Below are positions 1 to 9,748 of a stretch of DNA of 64,000 nucleotides, one piece after another (the first letter of the stretch is position 1; the number at the start of each line of letters is the position of its first letter). The translations under genes were made by a program, and so were the position numbers. The DNA is from CAWDYA01 sp963806495. Its GTDB lineage: Bacteria > Acidobacteriota > Polarisedimenticolia > JACPZX01 > DASXTC01. Under the pieces are notes generated by a model. The model was not told where the DNA came from, made no database searches, and saw nothing but the letters and a program-made list of their open reading frames with translations. The stretch lies in NCBI GenBank assembly GCA_963806495.1, contig CAWDYA010000008.1, positions 1 to 64,000 on the forward strand, given 5' to 3'.

Positions 1-440
1 ATCTCCAGGTAGACCGCCTTGCCGTACGCCTTGACCTTGGCAGCGAGATCGTCGAGCGCCTGCTGCGAGTCGGGCCCGAGCTTGTACTGGTTCAAGCCGA
101 ACTTCGCGGCGTCGTCGGTCAGGGTGACCGTCCAGAGCAGCCGGCCCTTCGCCGCCTTGTCGGCCGCGACCTGGGCCGCCTCGGCCTTGCTCGAGGCCTC
201 CTGTCCGACCTGGAGCGCCTTGCCGGCCTTCTCGTCGATTGCGCCGACCTTGCTGTCGGTCTCGGACCTCAGGTCCTGGATCCGCTTCTCGTTGGCCTCC
301 ACACCGCTTTCCACGGAGGAGATGCGCCCATCCACCGATTCGACGTTATCGCGGAACTGTCGTTTCGTGACACATCCCCACCCACCCATGACGGTGACCG
401 CGACCAGGCCGGCGAGCGCCGCCCGCCCACGAATACGCAT
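1..440 (-). CDS. OmpA-like envelope lipoprotein, partial (C-terminus off the window)
   Basis: The reading frame begins at ATG 438-440 on the minus strand and runs off the left edge, giving about 146 residues. The N-terminus has a signal peptide ending in a lipobox-like G-W-G-C, so it is probably a lipoprotein with the cysteine near residue 23. Residues 30-95 are a charged, alanine-rich helical stretch with heptad character, likely a periplasmic coiled-coil spacer. The last visible part (TVTLTDDAAKFGLNQYKLG onward) resembles the start of an OmpA-type peptidoglycan-binding domain, where a beta strand precedes the search for diaminopimelate-binding residues. The catalytic part of that domain is outside the window, so the family call is tentative. 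Confidence 0.75.
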   Translation of the reverse strand, partial: MRIRGRAALAGLVAVTVMGGWGCVTKRQFRDNVESVDGRISSVESGVEANEKRIQDLRSETDSKVGAIDEKAGKALQVGQEASSKAEAAQVAADKAAKGRLLWTVTLTDDAAKFGLNQYKLGPDSQQALDDLAAKVKAYGKAVYLE

Positions 441-546
441 GTCTAGACCTCCACTGTAGAGAAACCTCTCCTCCCGCACCCGTTCCCGAAGCATCACCTT
501 ATCCGCAGGGCCGGTGGAGGTCAACTGTCCCGCGCGAAGGGGCGGG

Positions 547-1542
547 TCAGGAGCCGAGGTTGTAGCCGGTACGGGTGCGCACCCGCAGGCGTGAGTGGCG
601 GGTCTCCACGCGTATATGCCGGAAAGCCCGCTTGCTGACGCTGGAATCGGGCGAGAAGCCGATGACGTACTGGGAGCGCAGATCCTGCTGGATCCGGTCT
701 ATCGCCCCGTCCAGGTCCTCGGGACGCCGGATGGTGAACAGCGCCCCTCCCGTCTCCCGGGAGAATCGCTCCAGCAGCAGGAGGCTGTCACGGCTGTCGT
801 CGGAGAGCATGGTGCGGTCGGTGGGGATGAAGCTCACCGTGTAGATCGGCACGCTGACCTGGCGCGCGAGGAACACGGCATCGAGCGGATTCAGCTCGCT
901 GGCGTTGTCGAGCCCGTCGGTGAACAGCACGATCGCCTTGCGGGCCTGGATGTCCTCGTCGGCAAGACGCGGGCTGGCCGCCAGCGCATCGTATAGCGCG
1001 GTCTTCCCGTAGGCCCGCTGCGCGCCGAGCCGCAGCTTGAACAGCGACGGGTTCGAGATGTAGGGCGTGATCCAGGAGACCTGGTGGTCGGCGAAGCAGA
1101 TCGGCCCGTACCGATCCCTGGCGCCGAGGGCGTCGACGAACGAGGCGATCGCATCCTGGGAGGCGTCCAGCTTGCCCGGTTGGCGCATGCTCCCGGAGAT
1201 GTCGAGCAGGAACGCGAGCGCGATCGGCGCCTCCGACTCGGTGGCGAAGAACTCGATCTCCTGCGGGCGATTCTCGTCGAAGAGACTGAAGTCCTCACGC
1301 GTCAGACCGAGCGCCGGCCTCCCCTTGGAATCGGTGACCGCCGCCTGCACCATCACCATCTGAACCTTCTCGACCTGGACGAAGCCGTGCCCCTCGGGGA
1401 TGTCGGGGTCGACCGAGGCGTCCTCGCCGCGGCACAGAGACACCGCGGCCGGCGCCGCGATCGCGAGCGCCGCAAAGGCGGCGAGCACGAGCGTCCATCG
1501 GCGAAGCAGGCGGGGAGATGAGACCGGCGGGTGATGTGACAT
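547..1542 (-). CDS. Secreted VWFA-domain protein (acidobacterial VWFA-related type)
   Basis: 331 residues. There is an N-terminal hydrophobic signal segment (about residues 15-36), a short domain (about 60-105) with the phrase TREDFSLFDENRPQEI typical of VWFA-related proteins of Acidobacteriota, and then a von Willebrand A domain. The metal-ion site is intact: D-I-S-G-S at residues 114-118, the threonine in GKTALYDAL, and the aspartate in LFTDGLDN. Such proteins bind divalent metal and act in protein contacts outside the cytoplasm. The partner is unknown. ATG at 1540-1542; no strong Shine-Dalgarno is seen. It is followed, same strand, by the partial lipoprotein after a 106-nt gap. Confidence 0.9.
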   Translation of the reverse strand: MSHHPPVSSPRLLRRWTLVLAAFAALAIAAPAAVSLCRGEDASVDPDIPEGHGFVQVEKVQMVMVQAAVTDSKGRPALGLTREDFSLFDENRPQEIEFFATESEAPIALAFLLDISGSMRQPGKLDASQDAIASFVDALGARDRYGPICFADHQVSWITPYISNPSLFKLRLGAQRAYGKTALYDALAASPRLADEDIQARKAIVLFTDGLDNASELNPLDAVFLARQVSVPIYTVSFIPTDRTMLSDDSRDSLLLLERFSRETGGALFTIRRPEDLDGAIDRIQQDLRSQYVIGFSPDSSVSKRAFRHIRVETRHSRLRVRTRTGYNLGS

Positions 1543-1596
1543 GGGTATCGACCCGCCCCAATCTAGGTCAGGATCGGTGTCTTGTCCACCGATCGG

Positions 1597-2457
1597 TCAG
1601 GCGGTCCTGCGGCCCACGATGCCGGCGACGCAGCGCCCCTCGAACTCGCCGTCGCGCCGGGCCAGGATCTCGAGCCCGCCGGCCAGCCGCTCCAGCTCGC
1701 CGTGCTCCAGCAGATACAGGGGATTGCGCGGGTGGCCGCGTCCCGCCTGATCGACGGTGAACGTCTCGTACATTAGCAACCCGCCCGGTTTCAGCGCTTC
1801 CAGAATGACAGGAAAGAGAGGACGATGCAGATAGTGGATCACCAGGATCAGATCGAAGGCCCCGCGCCCGAGGTCGACGCCCTGCTGCTCCAGATCGAGC
1901 ACCTCGGCCCGGACGGGCAGCCGAAGCCGGGCAGTCAGCGACGCCAGCCGCTCGACCTTCGAGGCGTCCGCGTCGACAGCCCGGACCGCGAACCCGGCGG
2001 CTGCGAGCAGAAGGCTGTGGCGTCCCGACCCGCACGCGAGGTCGAGTACCTCGCCTCCCTGCGGCAGCAGCGCGGCGTTCTCCACGAGCCATGACGCCGG
2101 GCCCGCACCGTGATACGGATCGCCCGGCTCGAAGTCGCGCGCGCCGCGCCAGACCGACATGCCGCCGGTCATGTTCAGCACGCCGTCGAAGCCCGCGCTC
2201 GCGAGGAAGCGTGCGGCATGCGCGCTGCGCATGCCGTGCTCGCACACCAGCAGGATGGGCGGGCCGTCGGCCGGGAGGGTCGCCGCCGCGGCCGGTATGA
2301 GGTCAACCGGCAGGAGCATCGCGCCGGGGATGTGGCCCAGCGAGCGGTACTCGCCCGCCGTGCGGACGTCGATCACACGCACCGCGTGGCTCTCGATGAG
2401 CCGCTGCGCTTCGTCGGGAGGGATGTTGCGCACGCCGGGAGATCCACCGGATGTCAT
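1597..2457 (-). CDS. Rhodanese / class I SAM methyltransferase fusion protein
   Basis: 286 residues. The N-terminal third (about 10-108) is a rhodanese domain with the usual VIDVRTAGEY and GHIPGA segments and a catalytic cysteine at C72 in VCEHGMRS. The C-terminal part (about 115-285) is a Rossmann methyltransferase with motif I VLDLACGSGRH at 137-147 and an acidic residue ending strand 2 (VDADAS). Rhodaneses carry persulfide sulfur and the second domain would methylate a thiol-, selenium- or tellurium-type acceptor, so a thiol or chalcogen detoxification role is a reasonable inference, not shown. The gene is divergent from the flavoprotein gene, with 80 bp between the starts. Confidence 0.88.
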   Translation of the reverse strand: MTSGGSPGVRNIPPDEAQRLIESHAVRVIDVRTAGEYRSLGHIPGAMLLPVDLIPAAAATLPADGPPILLVCEHGMRSAHAARFLASAGFDGVLNMTGGMSVWRGARDFEPGDPYHGAGPASWLVENAALLPQGGEVLDLACGSGRHSLLLAAAGFAVRAVDADASKVERLASLTARLRLPVRAEVLDLEQQGVDLGRGAFDLILVIHYLHRPLFPVILEALKPGGLLMYETFTVDQAGRGHPRNPLYLLEHGELERLAGGLEILARRDGEFEGRCVAGIVGRRTA

Positions 2458-2537
2458 GGTGGCGGACCGTACCAGACGGGCTTCTCGCCGTCAAACCCGC
2501 CCTTGACGGCACGTGCCGGCGGCGGCTAGATCGGGTG

Positions 2538-3810
2538 ATGCCCGCGCATCCAACCACCGTCGATCTCGCCATCGTGGGCGCCGGCGCCGCCGGCCTCATG
2601 GCGGCGATCCAGGCGGGCCGCAGACGGCCGGGTCTCTCGATCGTGCTGCTCGACTCGGCGCGCCGGCCCGGCGCCAAGATCCTCGTCTCGGGCGGCGGCC
2701 GATGCAATGTCACCCACGACACGGTGGACGCGACGGCCTTTGCCGGTTCGCCGCGGCCGGCGATCCGCAAGGTGCTGTCGCGGTTCGACGTCGCGCACAC
2801 CGTGGCGTTCTTCGCCGAGATCGGCGTCCGGCTCAAGCGAGAGGAAACGGGCAAGCTGTTTCCCGTCGGCGACAGCGCCCGCACGGTGCTCGACGCCCTG
2901 CTGCGGGCCGCGCGCGCCGGGGGCGCCGTGCTGAGGCACCCCTGCCGGGTGGAGTCGATCCGGCGGGAAGCGGGCCGGTTCCTCGTCGCCGGCCCCGCGT
3001 CCGGCCCGGCCTGCTGGGAGGGCCTGAGCGCCCGACGGCTGGTGCTGGCTACAGGCGGGCGCAGCCTGCCGAAGAGCGGCTCCGACGGCCACGGCTATCA
3101 TCTGGCGCGCTCTCTCGGCCACACGCTGACAGAGCGCATCATCCCGGCGCTGGTCCCCCTGACCCTCGAGAGCGGCTGCTTCGTACGCGGCCTGAGCGGC
3201 CTGAGCCAGGAGGTCGTTCTCGAAGTGCTCGGTCCCACCGGGCGGAAGATCGCGTCGTCCGGCGGGCCGATGCTCTGCACCCACTTCGGCATCTCGGGGC
3301 CGGCCGCCCTCGACATCAGCCGTTACTTCATCGACGCCGCCCAGGACGACCCGGGAGCCCGCCTGAGGGTCGACTGGCTCGGTCGGACGCCTCGCGAGGA
3401 GGCGGACAGGATGCTGCGCGATCCCGGGCGCCGGACGATCCCGGGAAGGCTTCGCGACCGGATGCCCGAGCGTCTGGCGCGCGCGATTCTGCCTCCATGC
3501 CGGCGTCGACCCGTCCACCCCGGGGCACCGGCTGAGCCGCGAGTCCCGCCGGACGCTGGCCGCGGCCCTGACAGAGATGACGCTGCCGGTCACCGGCCAT
3601 CGCGGCTTCACTCACGCCGAGGTGACCGCGGGGGGCGTGCCGCTGTCCGAGATCAGGCTGGGGACGATGGAGTCGCGTGTCGCTCCCGGTCTGAGCCTTT
3701 GCGGAGAGATCCTGGACGTCGATGGCCGGATCGGCGGATACAACTTCCAGTGGGCGTGGGCCAGCGGATACACTGCCGGCGTGGCGGCGGCGGAGAAAAG
3801 CGATGGATGA
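2538..3810 (+). CDS. BaiN/HI0933-family FAD-dependent oxidoreductase, with an apparent +1 frameshift near 3492
   Basis: The start at ATG 2538 gives LAIVGAGAAGLMAA, a Rossmann dinucleotide-binding GxGxxG, then the family phrase ILVSGGGRCNVT and later CTHFGISGPAALD. The frame is then lost. Residues after LARAIL make no sense in frame, while frame 1 from about 3493 gives AGVDPSTPG and then the expected family C-terminus (HAEVTAGGVPLSEI, LCGEILDVDG, GGYNFQWAWASGY), ending in TGA at 3808-3810. Dropping one C near 3492 restores a normal product of about 423 residues. The uninterrupted wrong frame would stop at 3824. The restored end overlaps the tadA start (ATGGATGA), which supports the reconstruction. 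Function: flavin-dependent reductase of unknown substrate. Confidence 0.88.
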
Positions 3811-4276
3811 CGTCCGGTACATGAAGCTCGCCCTGGGACAGGCGCGGCGCGCGGGACGGATGGGCGAGGTTCCGGTGGGCGCGGTCGTGGTGGAGGCGGG
3901 GGGCGGCATCATGGCACGCGGCCACAACCTGATGATCGCGAGGCATGACCCGACGGCGCACGCCGAGGTGGTCGCATTGCGGCGCGCCGCACGACGGACC
4001 CGCAACTACCGTCTGACCGGGGTCACCCTCTACGTCACCCTCGAGCCGTGCCTTCTGTGCCTGGGGGCGATCGTGCAGGCCCGCGTGGGCCGGGTGGTGT
4101 ACGCCGCCCCCGACCCCAAGCGGGGAGCGCTCGAAGCGGCACGGTCCCCGGCGGTGGCGGGTCTGCTGCACCACCGGTTCCGGGCCACGGGTGGGGTCCT
4201 CGCCGAGGAGGCCTCGGCCCTTCTCAGGGAGTTCTTCGGGCCGCGCCGCCGTCTTGCCCCGTCCCGTCGCGCTTGA
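3803..4276 (+). CDS. tadA: tRNA-specific adenosine deaminase TadA
   Basis: 157 residues. It deaminates A34 to inosine in the wobble position of tRNA-Arg(ACG). The zinc and catalytic motifs of the cytidine-deaminase fold are both present: H53-A-E55 in TAHAEVVAL, and P82-C83-L-L-C86 in EPCLLCLGA. The typical substrate loop N-Y-R-L and the phrase VGRVVYAAPDPK follow. The ATG at 3803 is chosen because it begins the conserved core directly and forms an ATGGATGA overlap with the stop of the restored flavoprotein frame, implying translational coupling. Length is normal for the family. Confidence 0.96.
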   Translation: MDDVRYMKLALGQARRAGRMGEVPVGAVVVEAGGGIMARGHNLMIARHDPTAHAEVVALRRAARRTRNYRLTGVTLYVTLEPCLLCLGAIVQARVGRVVYAAPDPKRGALEAARSPAVAGLLHHRFRATGGVLAEEASALLREFFGPRRRLAPSRRA

Positions 4277-4319
4277 TAGACTGCCCGTTCGCGCAGGAGC
4301 GGCTCCGTGCGCCGCATGC

Positions 4320-4411
4320 GGAGAGGTACCGAAGTGGTCGCAACGGGCCCGCCTCGAAAGCGGGTTAGGGCCTAAAGCCCTACGTGGGTTCGAATCCCAC
4401 CCTCTCCGCCA
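4320..4411 (+). tRNA. tRNA-Ser (anticodon CGA)
   Basis: A seven-base acceptor stem pairs 4320-4326 with 4401-4407, followed by discriminator G and an encoded CCA (4409-4411). The anticodon stem CCCGC/GCGGG closes a seven-base loop with anticodon CGA at 4355-4357, reading UCG. The long variable arm with its own stem (AGGGC...GCCCT) and the GGTTCGAATCC T-loop are class II serine tRNA features. It sits between tadA and the DUF885 gene. Confidence 0.96.
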
Positions 4412-4450
4412 CTTGCGCTCCATCGAAATCCCCGCGAGGCAGGAGCCACC

Positions 4451-6226
4451 GTGAGTCAGGCTGCGCCAGGACCCGGGCGGACGCGGATACCGCGCCCGCC
4501 GACCGATTGGGAGGCCGATGGCCGGTTCTACGAGCGTGCCGAGCGGTATCTCGACGGCATGCTCAGGCTGAGCCCCTTCCTCGCGACCCTTCTCGGCTAC
4601 CACGACTACGACCACCTGCTCGACGACCTGAGTCCCGAGGGGATCGCGAGCCGGGTGTCCTTCTACCGCGAGGCGAAACGTGACTTCACCCGGTTCGAAC
4701 GGGAGAGCCTGGGCACGGGCGCTGCCATCGATCACGACCTGATCCTGGCCGACGTCGAGTCCGCCCTGTTCGGCCTCGAGGAGCTCAAGTCCCACGAGCG
4801 CGACCCTCAGGTGTACAACGAGATCCTCGGATACGGGACCCTCTACCTGACGATCCTGGAGCCGGGGTCGGCGGTGTGGCCCGCGCGGCTCGAGGCGCTG
4901 CTGTCACGGATGGATGCCGTACCCCGCTTCCTCGATGACGCACGGCGCAACCTGCGCGAGCCGGCGGGCGTCGTGACACGCTTCATCATCGAGCAGAACC
5001 GGGGCAATATCGCCTTTTTCGAGAAGACCGCCCCCTCTCTGTACGACGGCTTCCCCGCCCTCAAGACCCGGTTCGAGCGCGCGCTGCCGCGCACGCTGGA
5101 GGCGCTCGAGGGATACCAGGCCTTCCTGGAGGGGGATCTGCTGCGGCGCTCCACCGGCGACTGGCGGCTCGGGACGGCTCTCTGGTCGCGCAAGCTGCAC
5201 CACGTCCTGCAGAGCGACATGACTCCCTCCGAGATCGAGCAGCGGGCCTGGGATCATCTGACGCGACAGCGCCAGGAAATGCTGGACCTCGCCCTGCCGA
5301 TGCACGACCGGATGTTCCCCTCACACCGGCACGACGAGCAGGGAGACGATCGGATCAACGCCATCGTCCGCGAGGTGCTCGACCAGGTTTCCATCCACCA
5401 CTCCGCGCCGGATCGGCTCCTCGACGACTGCCGCAGGTGGGTCGCGAAGGCGCGAGCGTTCATCGCCGAGCGGGACCTGATCACGCTGCCGCCCGAGGGG
5501 GACAACTTCGTGATCGAGCCGACGCCGGCGTTTCTCGACGGCATGGCGGTGGCCTTCTTCAACCCGGCACCGGCCTTCGAGCCGCACATGAAGAAGTCGT
5601 TCTGGGTGTCGTCGATCCCCAGGACCGGCGACCCCGAGGCCGACGCGGCACGCGCGGCCTCGTACCTGCGCGAGTACAACGATTACAACCTGCAGAACCT
5701 CGTCATCCACGAGGCGTTCCCGGGGCACTACGTGCAGTTCTACCACGCGCTCGCCTCTCCGATCGCCTCCATATACAAGAAGGTCTTCGCGAGCCTGAGC
5801 TTCGCGGAAGGATGGGCGGTGCTGTGCGAGGAGCAGATGTTCGACGAGGGGTACGGGGGCGACGGTCCGGAGGCGCTCCTCGTGCACCGGAAGATGGCGC
5901 TGCGCGCCCCGCTCAATGCCATCCTGGACGCCAGGCTCCACACCGGGAGGATGGATGACGAGGAGGCGGACCGGTGGGCGCTCGACCTGATGCGCCGCTA
6001 CGGCTTCCAGGAGGAGGCCGAGGCCGTGGGCAAGCTGCGCCGGGCGAAGGTCTCCTCCACGCAGCTATCCACCTATTTCGTGGGGTTCGTCGAGCTGGCG
6101 GACCTGATGGAGGCGTACCGCCGCGCGAAGGGCGAGGCGTTCTCACTCAAGGAGTTCAACGAGCGGCTGCTGTCGTACGGGACGATCCCGCCGCGCGCCG
6201 TGCGCCGGCTGATGCTGGAGGGATGA
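4451..6226 (+). CDS. DUF885-family predicted zinc metallopeptidase
   Basis: 591 residues starting at GTG 4451, with AGGAG at 4441-4445 giving a good ribosome site. The family signature is a modified zinc site, HEAFPGHYVQ: H420, E421 and H426 lie in the expected spacing, and E446-type acidic residues follow in FAEGWAVLCEEQM. DUF885 proteins are large helical peptidases, often secreted, but no signal peptide is visible here, so this copy looks cytoplasmic. The substrate is unknown. The gene follows tRNA-Ser(CGA) and converges on rho with only 9 bp between the stops. Confidence 0.9.
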   Translation: MSQAAPGPGRTRIPRPPTDWEADGRFYERAERYLDGMLRLSPFLATLLGYHDYDHLLDDLSPEGIASRVSFYREAKRDFTRFERESLGTGAAIDHDLILADVESALFGLEELKSHERDPQVYNEILGYGTLYLTILEPGSAVWPARLEALLSRMDAVPRFLDDARRNLREPAGVVTRFIIEQNRGNIAFFEKTAPSLYDGFPALKTRFERALPRTLEALEGYQAFLEGDLLRRSTGDWRLGTALWSRKLHHVLQSDMTPSEIEQRAWDHLTRQRQEMLDLALPMHDRMFPSHRHDEQGDDRINAIVREVLDQVSIHHSAPDRLLDDCRRWVAKARAFIAERDLITLPPEGDNFVIEPTPAFLDGMAVAFFNPAPAFEPHMKKSFWVSSIPRTGDPEADAARAASYLREYNDYNLQNLVIHEAFPGHYVQFYHALASPIASIYKKVFASLSFAEGWAVLCEEQMFDEGYGGDGPEALLVHRKMALRAPLNAILDARLHTGRMDDEEADRWALDLMRRYGFQEEAEAVGKLRRAKVSSTQLSTYFVGFVELADLMEAYRRAKGEAFSLKEFNERLLSYGTIPPRAVRRLMLEG

Positions 6227-6235
6227 CCCCGGTCG

Positions 6236-7642
<1,407 letters not shown>

Positions 7643-7677
7643 GATCTCTGTGGCTTCAGGAGGTCGCCCGACAAGCC

Positions 7678-9267
7678 CTAGCTGAGAAACTCACGAAGCT
7701 TCTTGGACTTCAGCGGGTGCTGGAGCTTCTTGAGCGCCTTGGATTCGATCTGGCGAATGCGCTCACGGGTGAGCTGCATGACGCGCCCGACCTCCTCGAG
7801 CGTGTAGTTGTGCTTCTCGCCGATGCCGAAGCGCATCCGGATCACCCGCTCTTCCTTATCGGAAAGCGTCTTGAGAGCTTCCTGGATCTTCTCCGTCAGA
7901 TCGCGGTTGACCGCCTGCTCGAACGGGGACTCGACCTTGTCGTCGGAAACGAAGCGCAGAAGCCCGCCGCCCTCGTCGTCCTCGGTGTTCCGCTCGAAGA
8001 AGATCGGGTCCTTGACCAGCTCCAGGATCTCCTTGATCTTCACGACGGGCATGTGCATCTTGCGCGCGATCTCCTTGGAGGAAGGCTCGCGGCCCATCGA
8101 CTTGGTCAGCTCCCTGACGGCGTCGGACACCTTCTTGTACTTCTCGTTCATGTGGACCGGGATGCGGATGATGCGCGACTTGTCGGCGATCGCACGGTCC
8201 ATCGCCTGCTTGATCCACCAGAAAGCGTAGGTCGAGAACTTGTAGCCGCGGCGGTACTCGAACTTCTCCACCGCCTTCATCAGCCCCAGGTTCCCCTCCT
8301 GGATCAGGTCCATGAGCGAGAGCCCCTGGTTGACGTAACGCTTGGCGATGAACACCACGAGCCGCAGGTTCGCGCGGATCATGTCCTCGCGCGCCCGGTC
8401 GAGCGTCTCCCTCGCCTCGGCGGCGACGGCTGCGCGCTCGACGAGCTCCTTCGGGGTCATCGACAGCTCCCGCGCGATGCGCCGGTTGTCCTTGCGCAGG
8501 GCGTCAATCTTGGAGCGGATCTTCTGCACGCGGGCGCTGCTGAGGGCCTTGCGCTTGCGCTGCTTGGTCCGGGGCACACCCTCGACACGCAGGCCGGCGC
8601 GGAGCTTGAGCGAGCGGATCTCGTTCTCGGCCTTGCGGATCGCGCGCGAATCGTTGATCAGACGGTTGATGAACGGGTCGAGGTGCTGGCGCGGGATCTC
8701 CCCCTTCGAGAAGGAGCTGTTCACGTCGGACGGGACGGTCTTCTTCCACAGGGCGCTGGTCTTGCGGATCACGCCGTCGAGGCCTTTCTTGCCGATCTCC
8801 ATCCTCTTGGCGAGCTCGACCTCGCGCTCCTTGGTGAGCAGCGAGGAGGCGCTCATGTCACGGAAGTAGATCGACAGCAGGCCCGCCTGGCGGTCGTCCT
8901 CGGGCTTCGCGGCGTCCTTCTCGTGGTGAGTCTCCGCCGCCTCGGCCGCCGCGTCAGCCGCGTCAGCCGCGGCATCGTCGGTTCCCTCGGCCGTTTCCTG
9001 CGCATCGTTCGCGTCGGGCGTCTCGACGGGATCGAGCGTGTCGGAAGCCTGCCGGTCGATGAAGGTGCCCTCGAACGGCGGAGCGTCGTCGAAGGTCAGC
9101 TCACCACGCAGCGCGGGGTTGTTCATCCCGACCGCCGCGGACTGGCGGGCGAGCCCCCCCTCCCACTGTCCGCGACCCCAGCCATCCTCGTTCATTTCCA
9201 TATCCTGCTTGTCCATGTCCTCTGTTTTCCTTTTTCGGTTCGCCAGAACCGTTTGGCCCCGCTTCAT
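7678..9267 (-). CDS. rpoD: Housekeeping RNA polymerase sigma factor RpoD (sigma-70)
   Basis: About 529 residues from ATG 9265-9267, which has GGGGAGG five bases upstream. An in-frame GTG at 9310-9312, also with AGGAG, would add 15 residues. An acidic, Ala-rich N-terminal region replaces canonical region 1.1. Region 1.2 (LSIYFRDMSASSLLT), a long non-conserved region, region 2 (NLRLVVFIAKRYVNQGL, DLIQEGNLGLMKAVEKFEY, FSTYAFWWIKQAMDRAI), region 3 and region 4 (LEEVGRVMQLTRERIRQIE helix-turn-helix) are complete. It directs RNA polymerase to TTGACA/TATAAT-type promoters, several of which are listed below. It is first gene of an apparent rpoD-rho unit. Confidence 0.98.
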   Translation of the reverse strand: MKRGQTVLANRKRKTEDMDKQDMEMNEDGWGRGQWEGGLARQSAAVGMNNPALRGELTFDDAPPFEGTFIDRQASDTLDPVETPDANDAQETAEGTDDAAADAADAAAEAAETHHEKDAAKPEDDRQAGLLSIYFRDMSASSLLTKEREVELAKRMEIGKKGLDGVIRKTSALWKKTVPSDVNSSFSKGEIPRQHLDPFINRLINDSRAIRKAENEIRSLKLRAGLRVEGVPRTKQRKRKALSSARVQKIRSKIDALRKDNRRIARELSMTPKELVERAAVAAEARETLDRAREDMIRANLRLVVFIAKRYVNQGLSLMDLIQEGNLGLMKAVEKFEYRRGYKFSTYAFWWIKQAMDRAIADKSRIIRIPVHMNEKYKKVSDAVRELTKSMGREPSSKEIARKMHMPVVKIKEILELVKDPIFFERNTEDDEGGGLLRFVSDDKVESPFEQAVNRDLTEKIQEALKTLSDKEERVIRMRFGIGEKHNYTLEEVGRVMQLTRERIRQIESKALKKLQHPLKSKKLREFLS

Positions 9268-9312
9268 CCGTACCTCCCCGGATCGACCGCGACGCGCCGT
9301 TCCCTTCCTCAC

Positions 9313-9744
9313 GCAGTGCTCCTACTCCCGGAGTGGTTGACGGACACAGGGTTGATCGTGTCAGAGGAACCGGCTGACTCTCTATGTGATAAGGGCACTC
9401 GGAGTATCCCGCGACTGTCGTTGACCTTGGATGCCGGGTATGAGAAGGTCTGGTCCCGGACCCATTGAGACGGCTGAACACTCTCCAGGTTTCACCCGCT
9501 CCGGCTTCCGGCGCGATTCACAGTCGTCTCTTGAGGTATACCTCCGTCTCGACGCTGGCTGCAGGCCGACCTGACCGCGGCGGTCACAGTCGTTCGCCCG
9601 GAGGCTGAAAGAGGTCGATCTGGGAGTGTCGGGCCTGCGAGCAGCTTTACTTGCCCGGGGACTTGTGCGGGCACAAACTGCCCCGGGATTCGCCTCGGAC
9701 GTGCCTGTAGTTACATTGGACTGTACGCTGGTATTGCGATACTG
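9313..9744. other. 432-bp intergenic region: rpoD leader
   Basis: No gene is recognised here. It holds the predicted rpoD promoter at its far end and a strong hairpin just inside the transcript. Short open frames in it have no recognisable content and no ribosome site worth reporting. If the promoter is used, the rpoD mRNA has a leader of about 400 nt, long enough for cis-regulation. Confidence 0.6.
9654..9687 (-). other. Two-tier hairpin in the rpoD leader
   Basis: CCCGGGG (9654-9660) pairs with CCCCGGG (9681-9687). Inside it TTGTGC (9663-9668) pairs with GCACAA (9671-9676), giving a 13-bp interrupted stem. No T-run follows on either strand. It could stabilise the 3' end of the upstream glucan operon mRNA or structure the rpoD leader. 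Confidence 0.5.
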
Positions 9745-9748
9745 TCAA
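9720..9748 (-). promoter_or_regulatory. Sigma-70 promoter for rpoD
   Basis: On the minus strand a perfect -35 TTGACA (9743-9748), a 17-bp spacer and -10 TACAGT (9720-9725) point toward rpoD. The -35 box overlaps the stop codon of the glycerate kinase gene. Transcription would start near 9713. Confidence 0.7.

Noticed and set aside
7717..9468. 583-residue plus-strand open frame over rpoD
   Set aside because: It is antisense to the conserved sigma factor and has no recognisable protein features.
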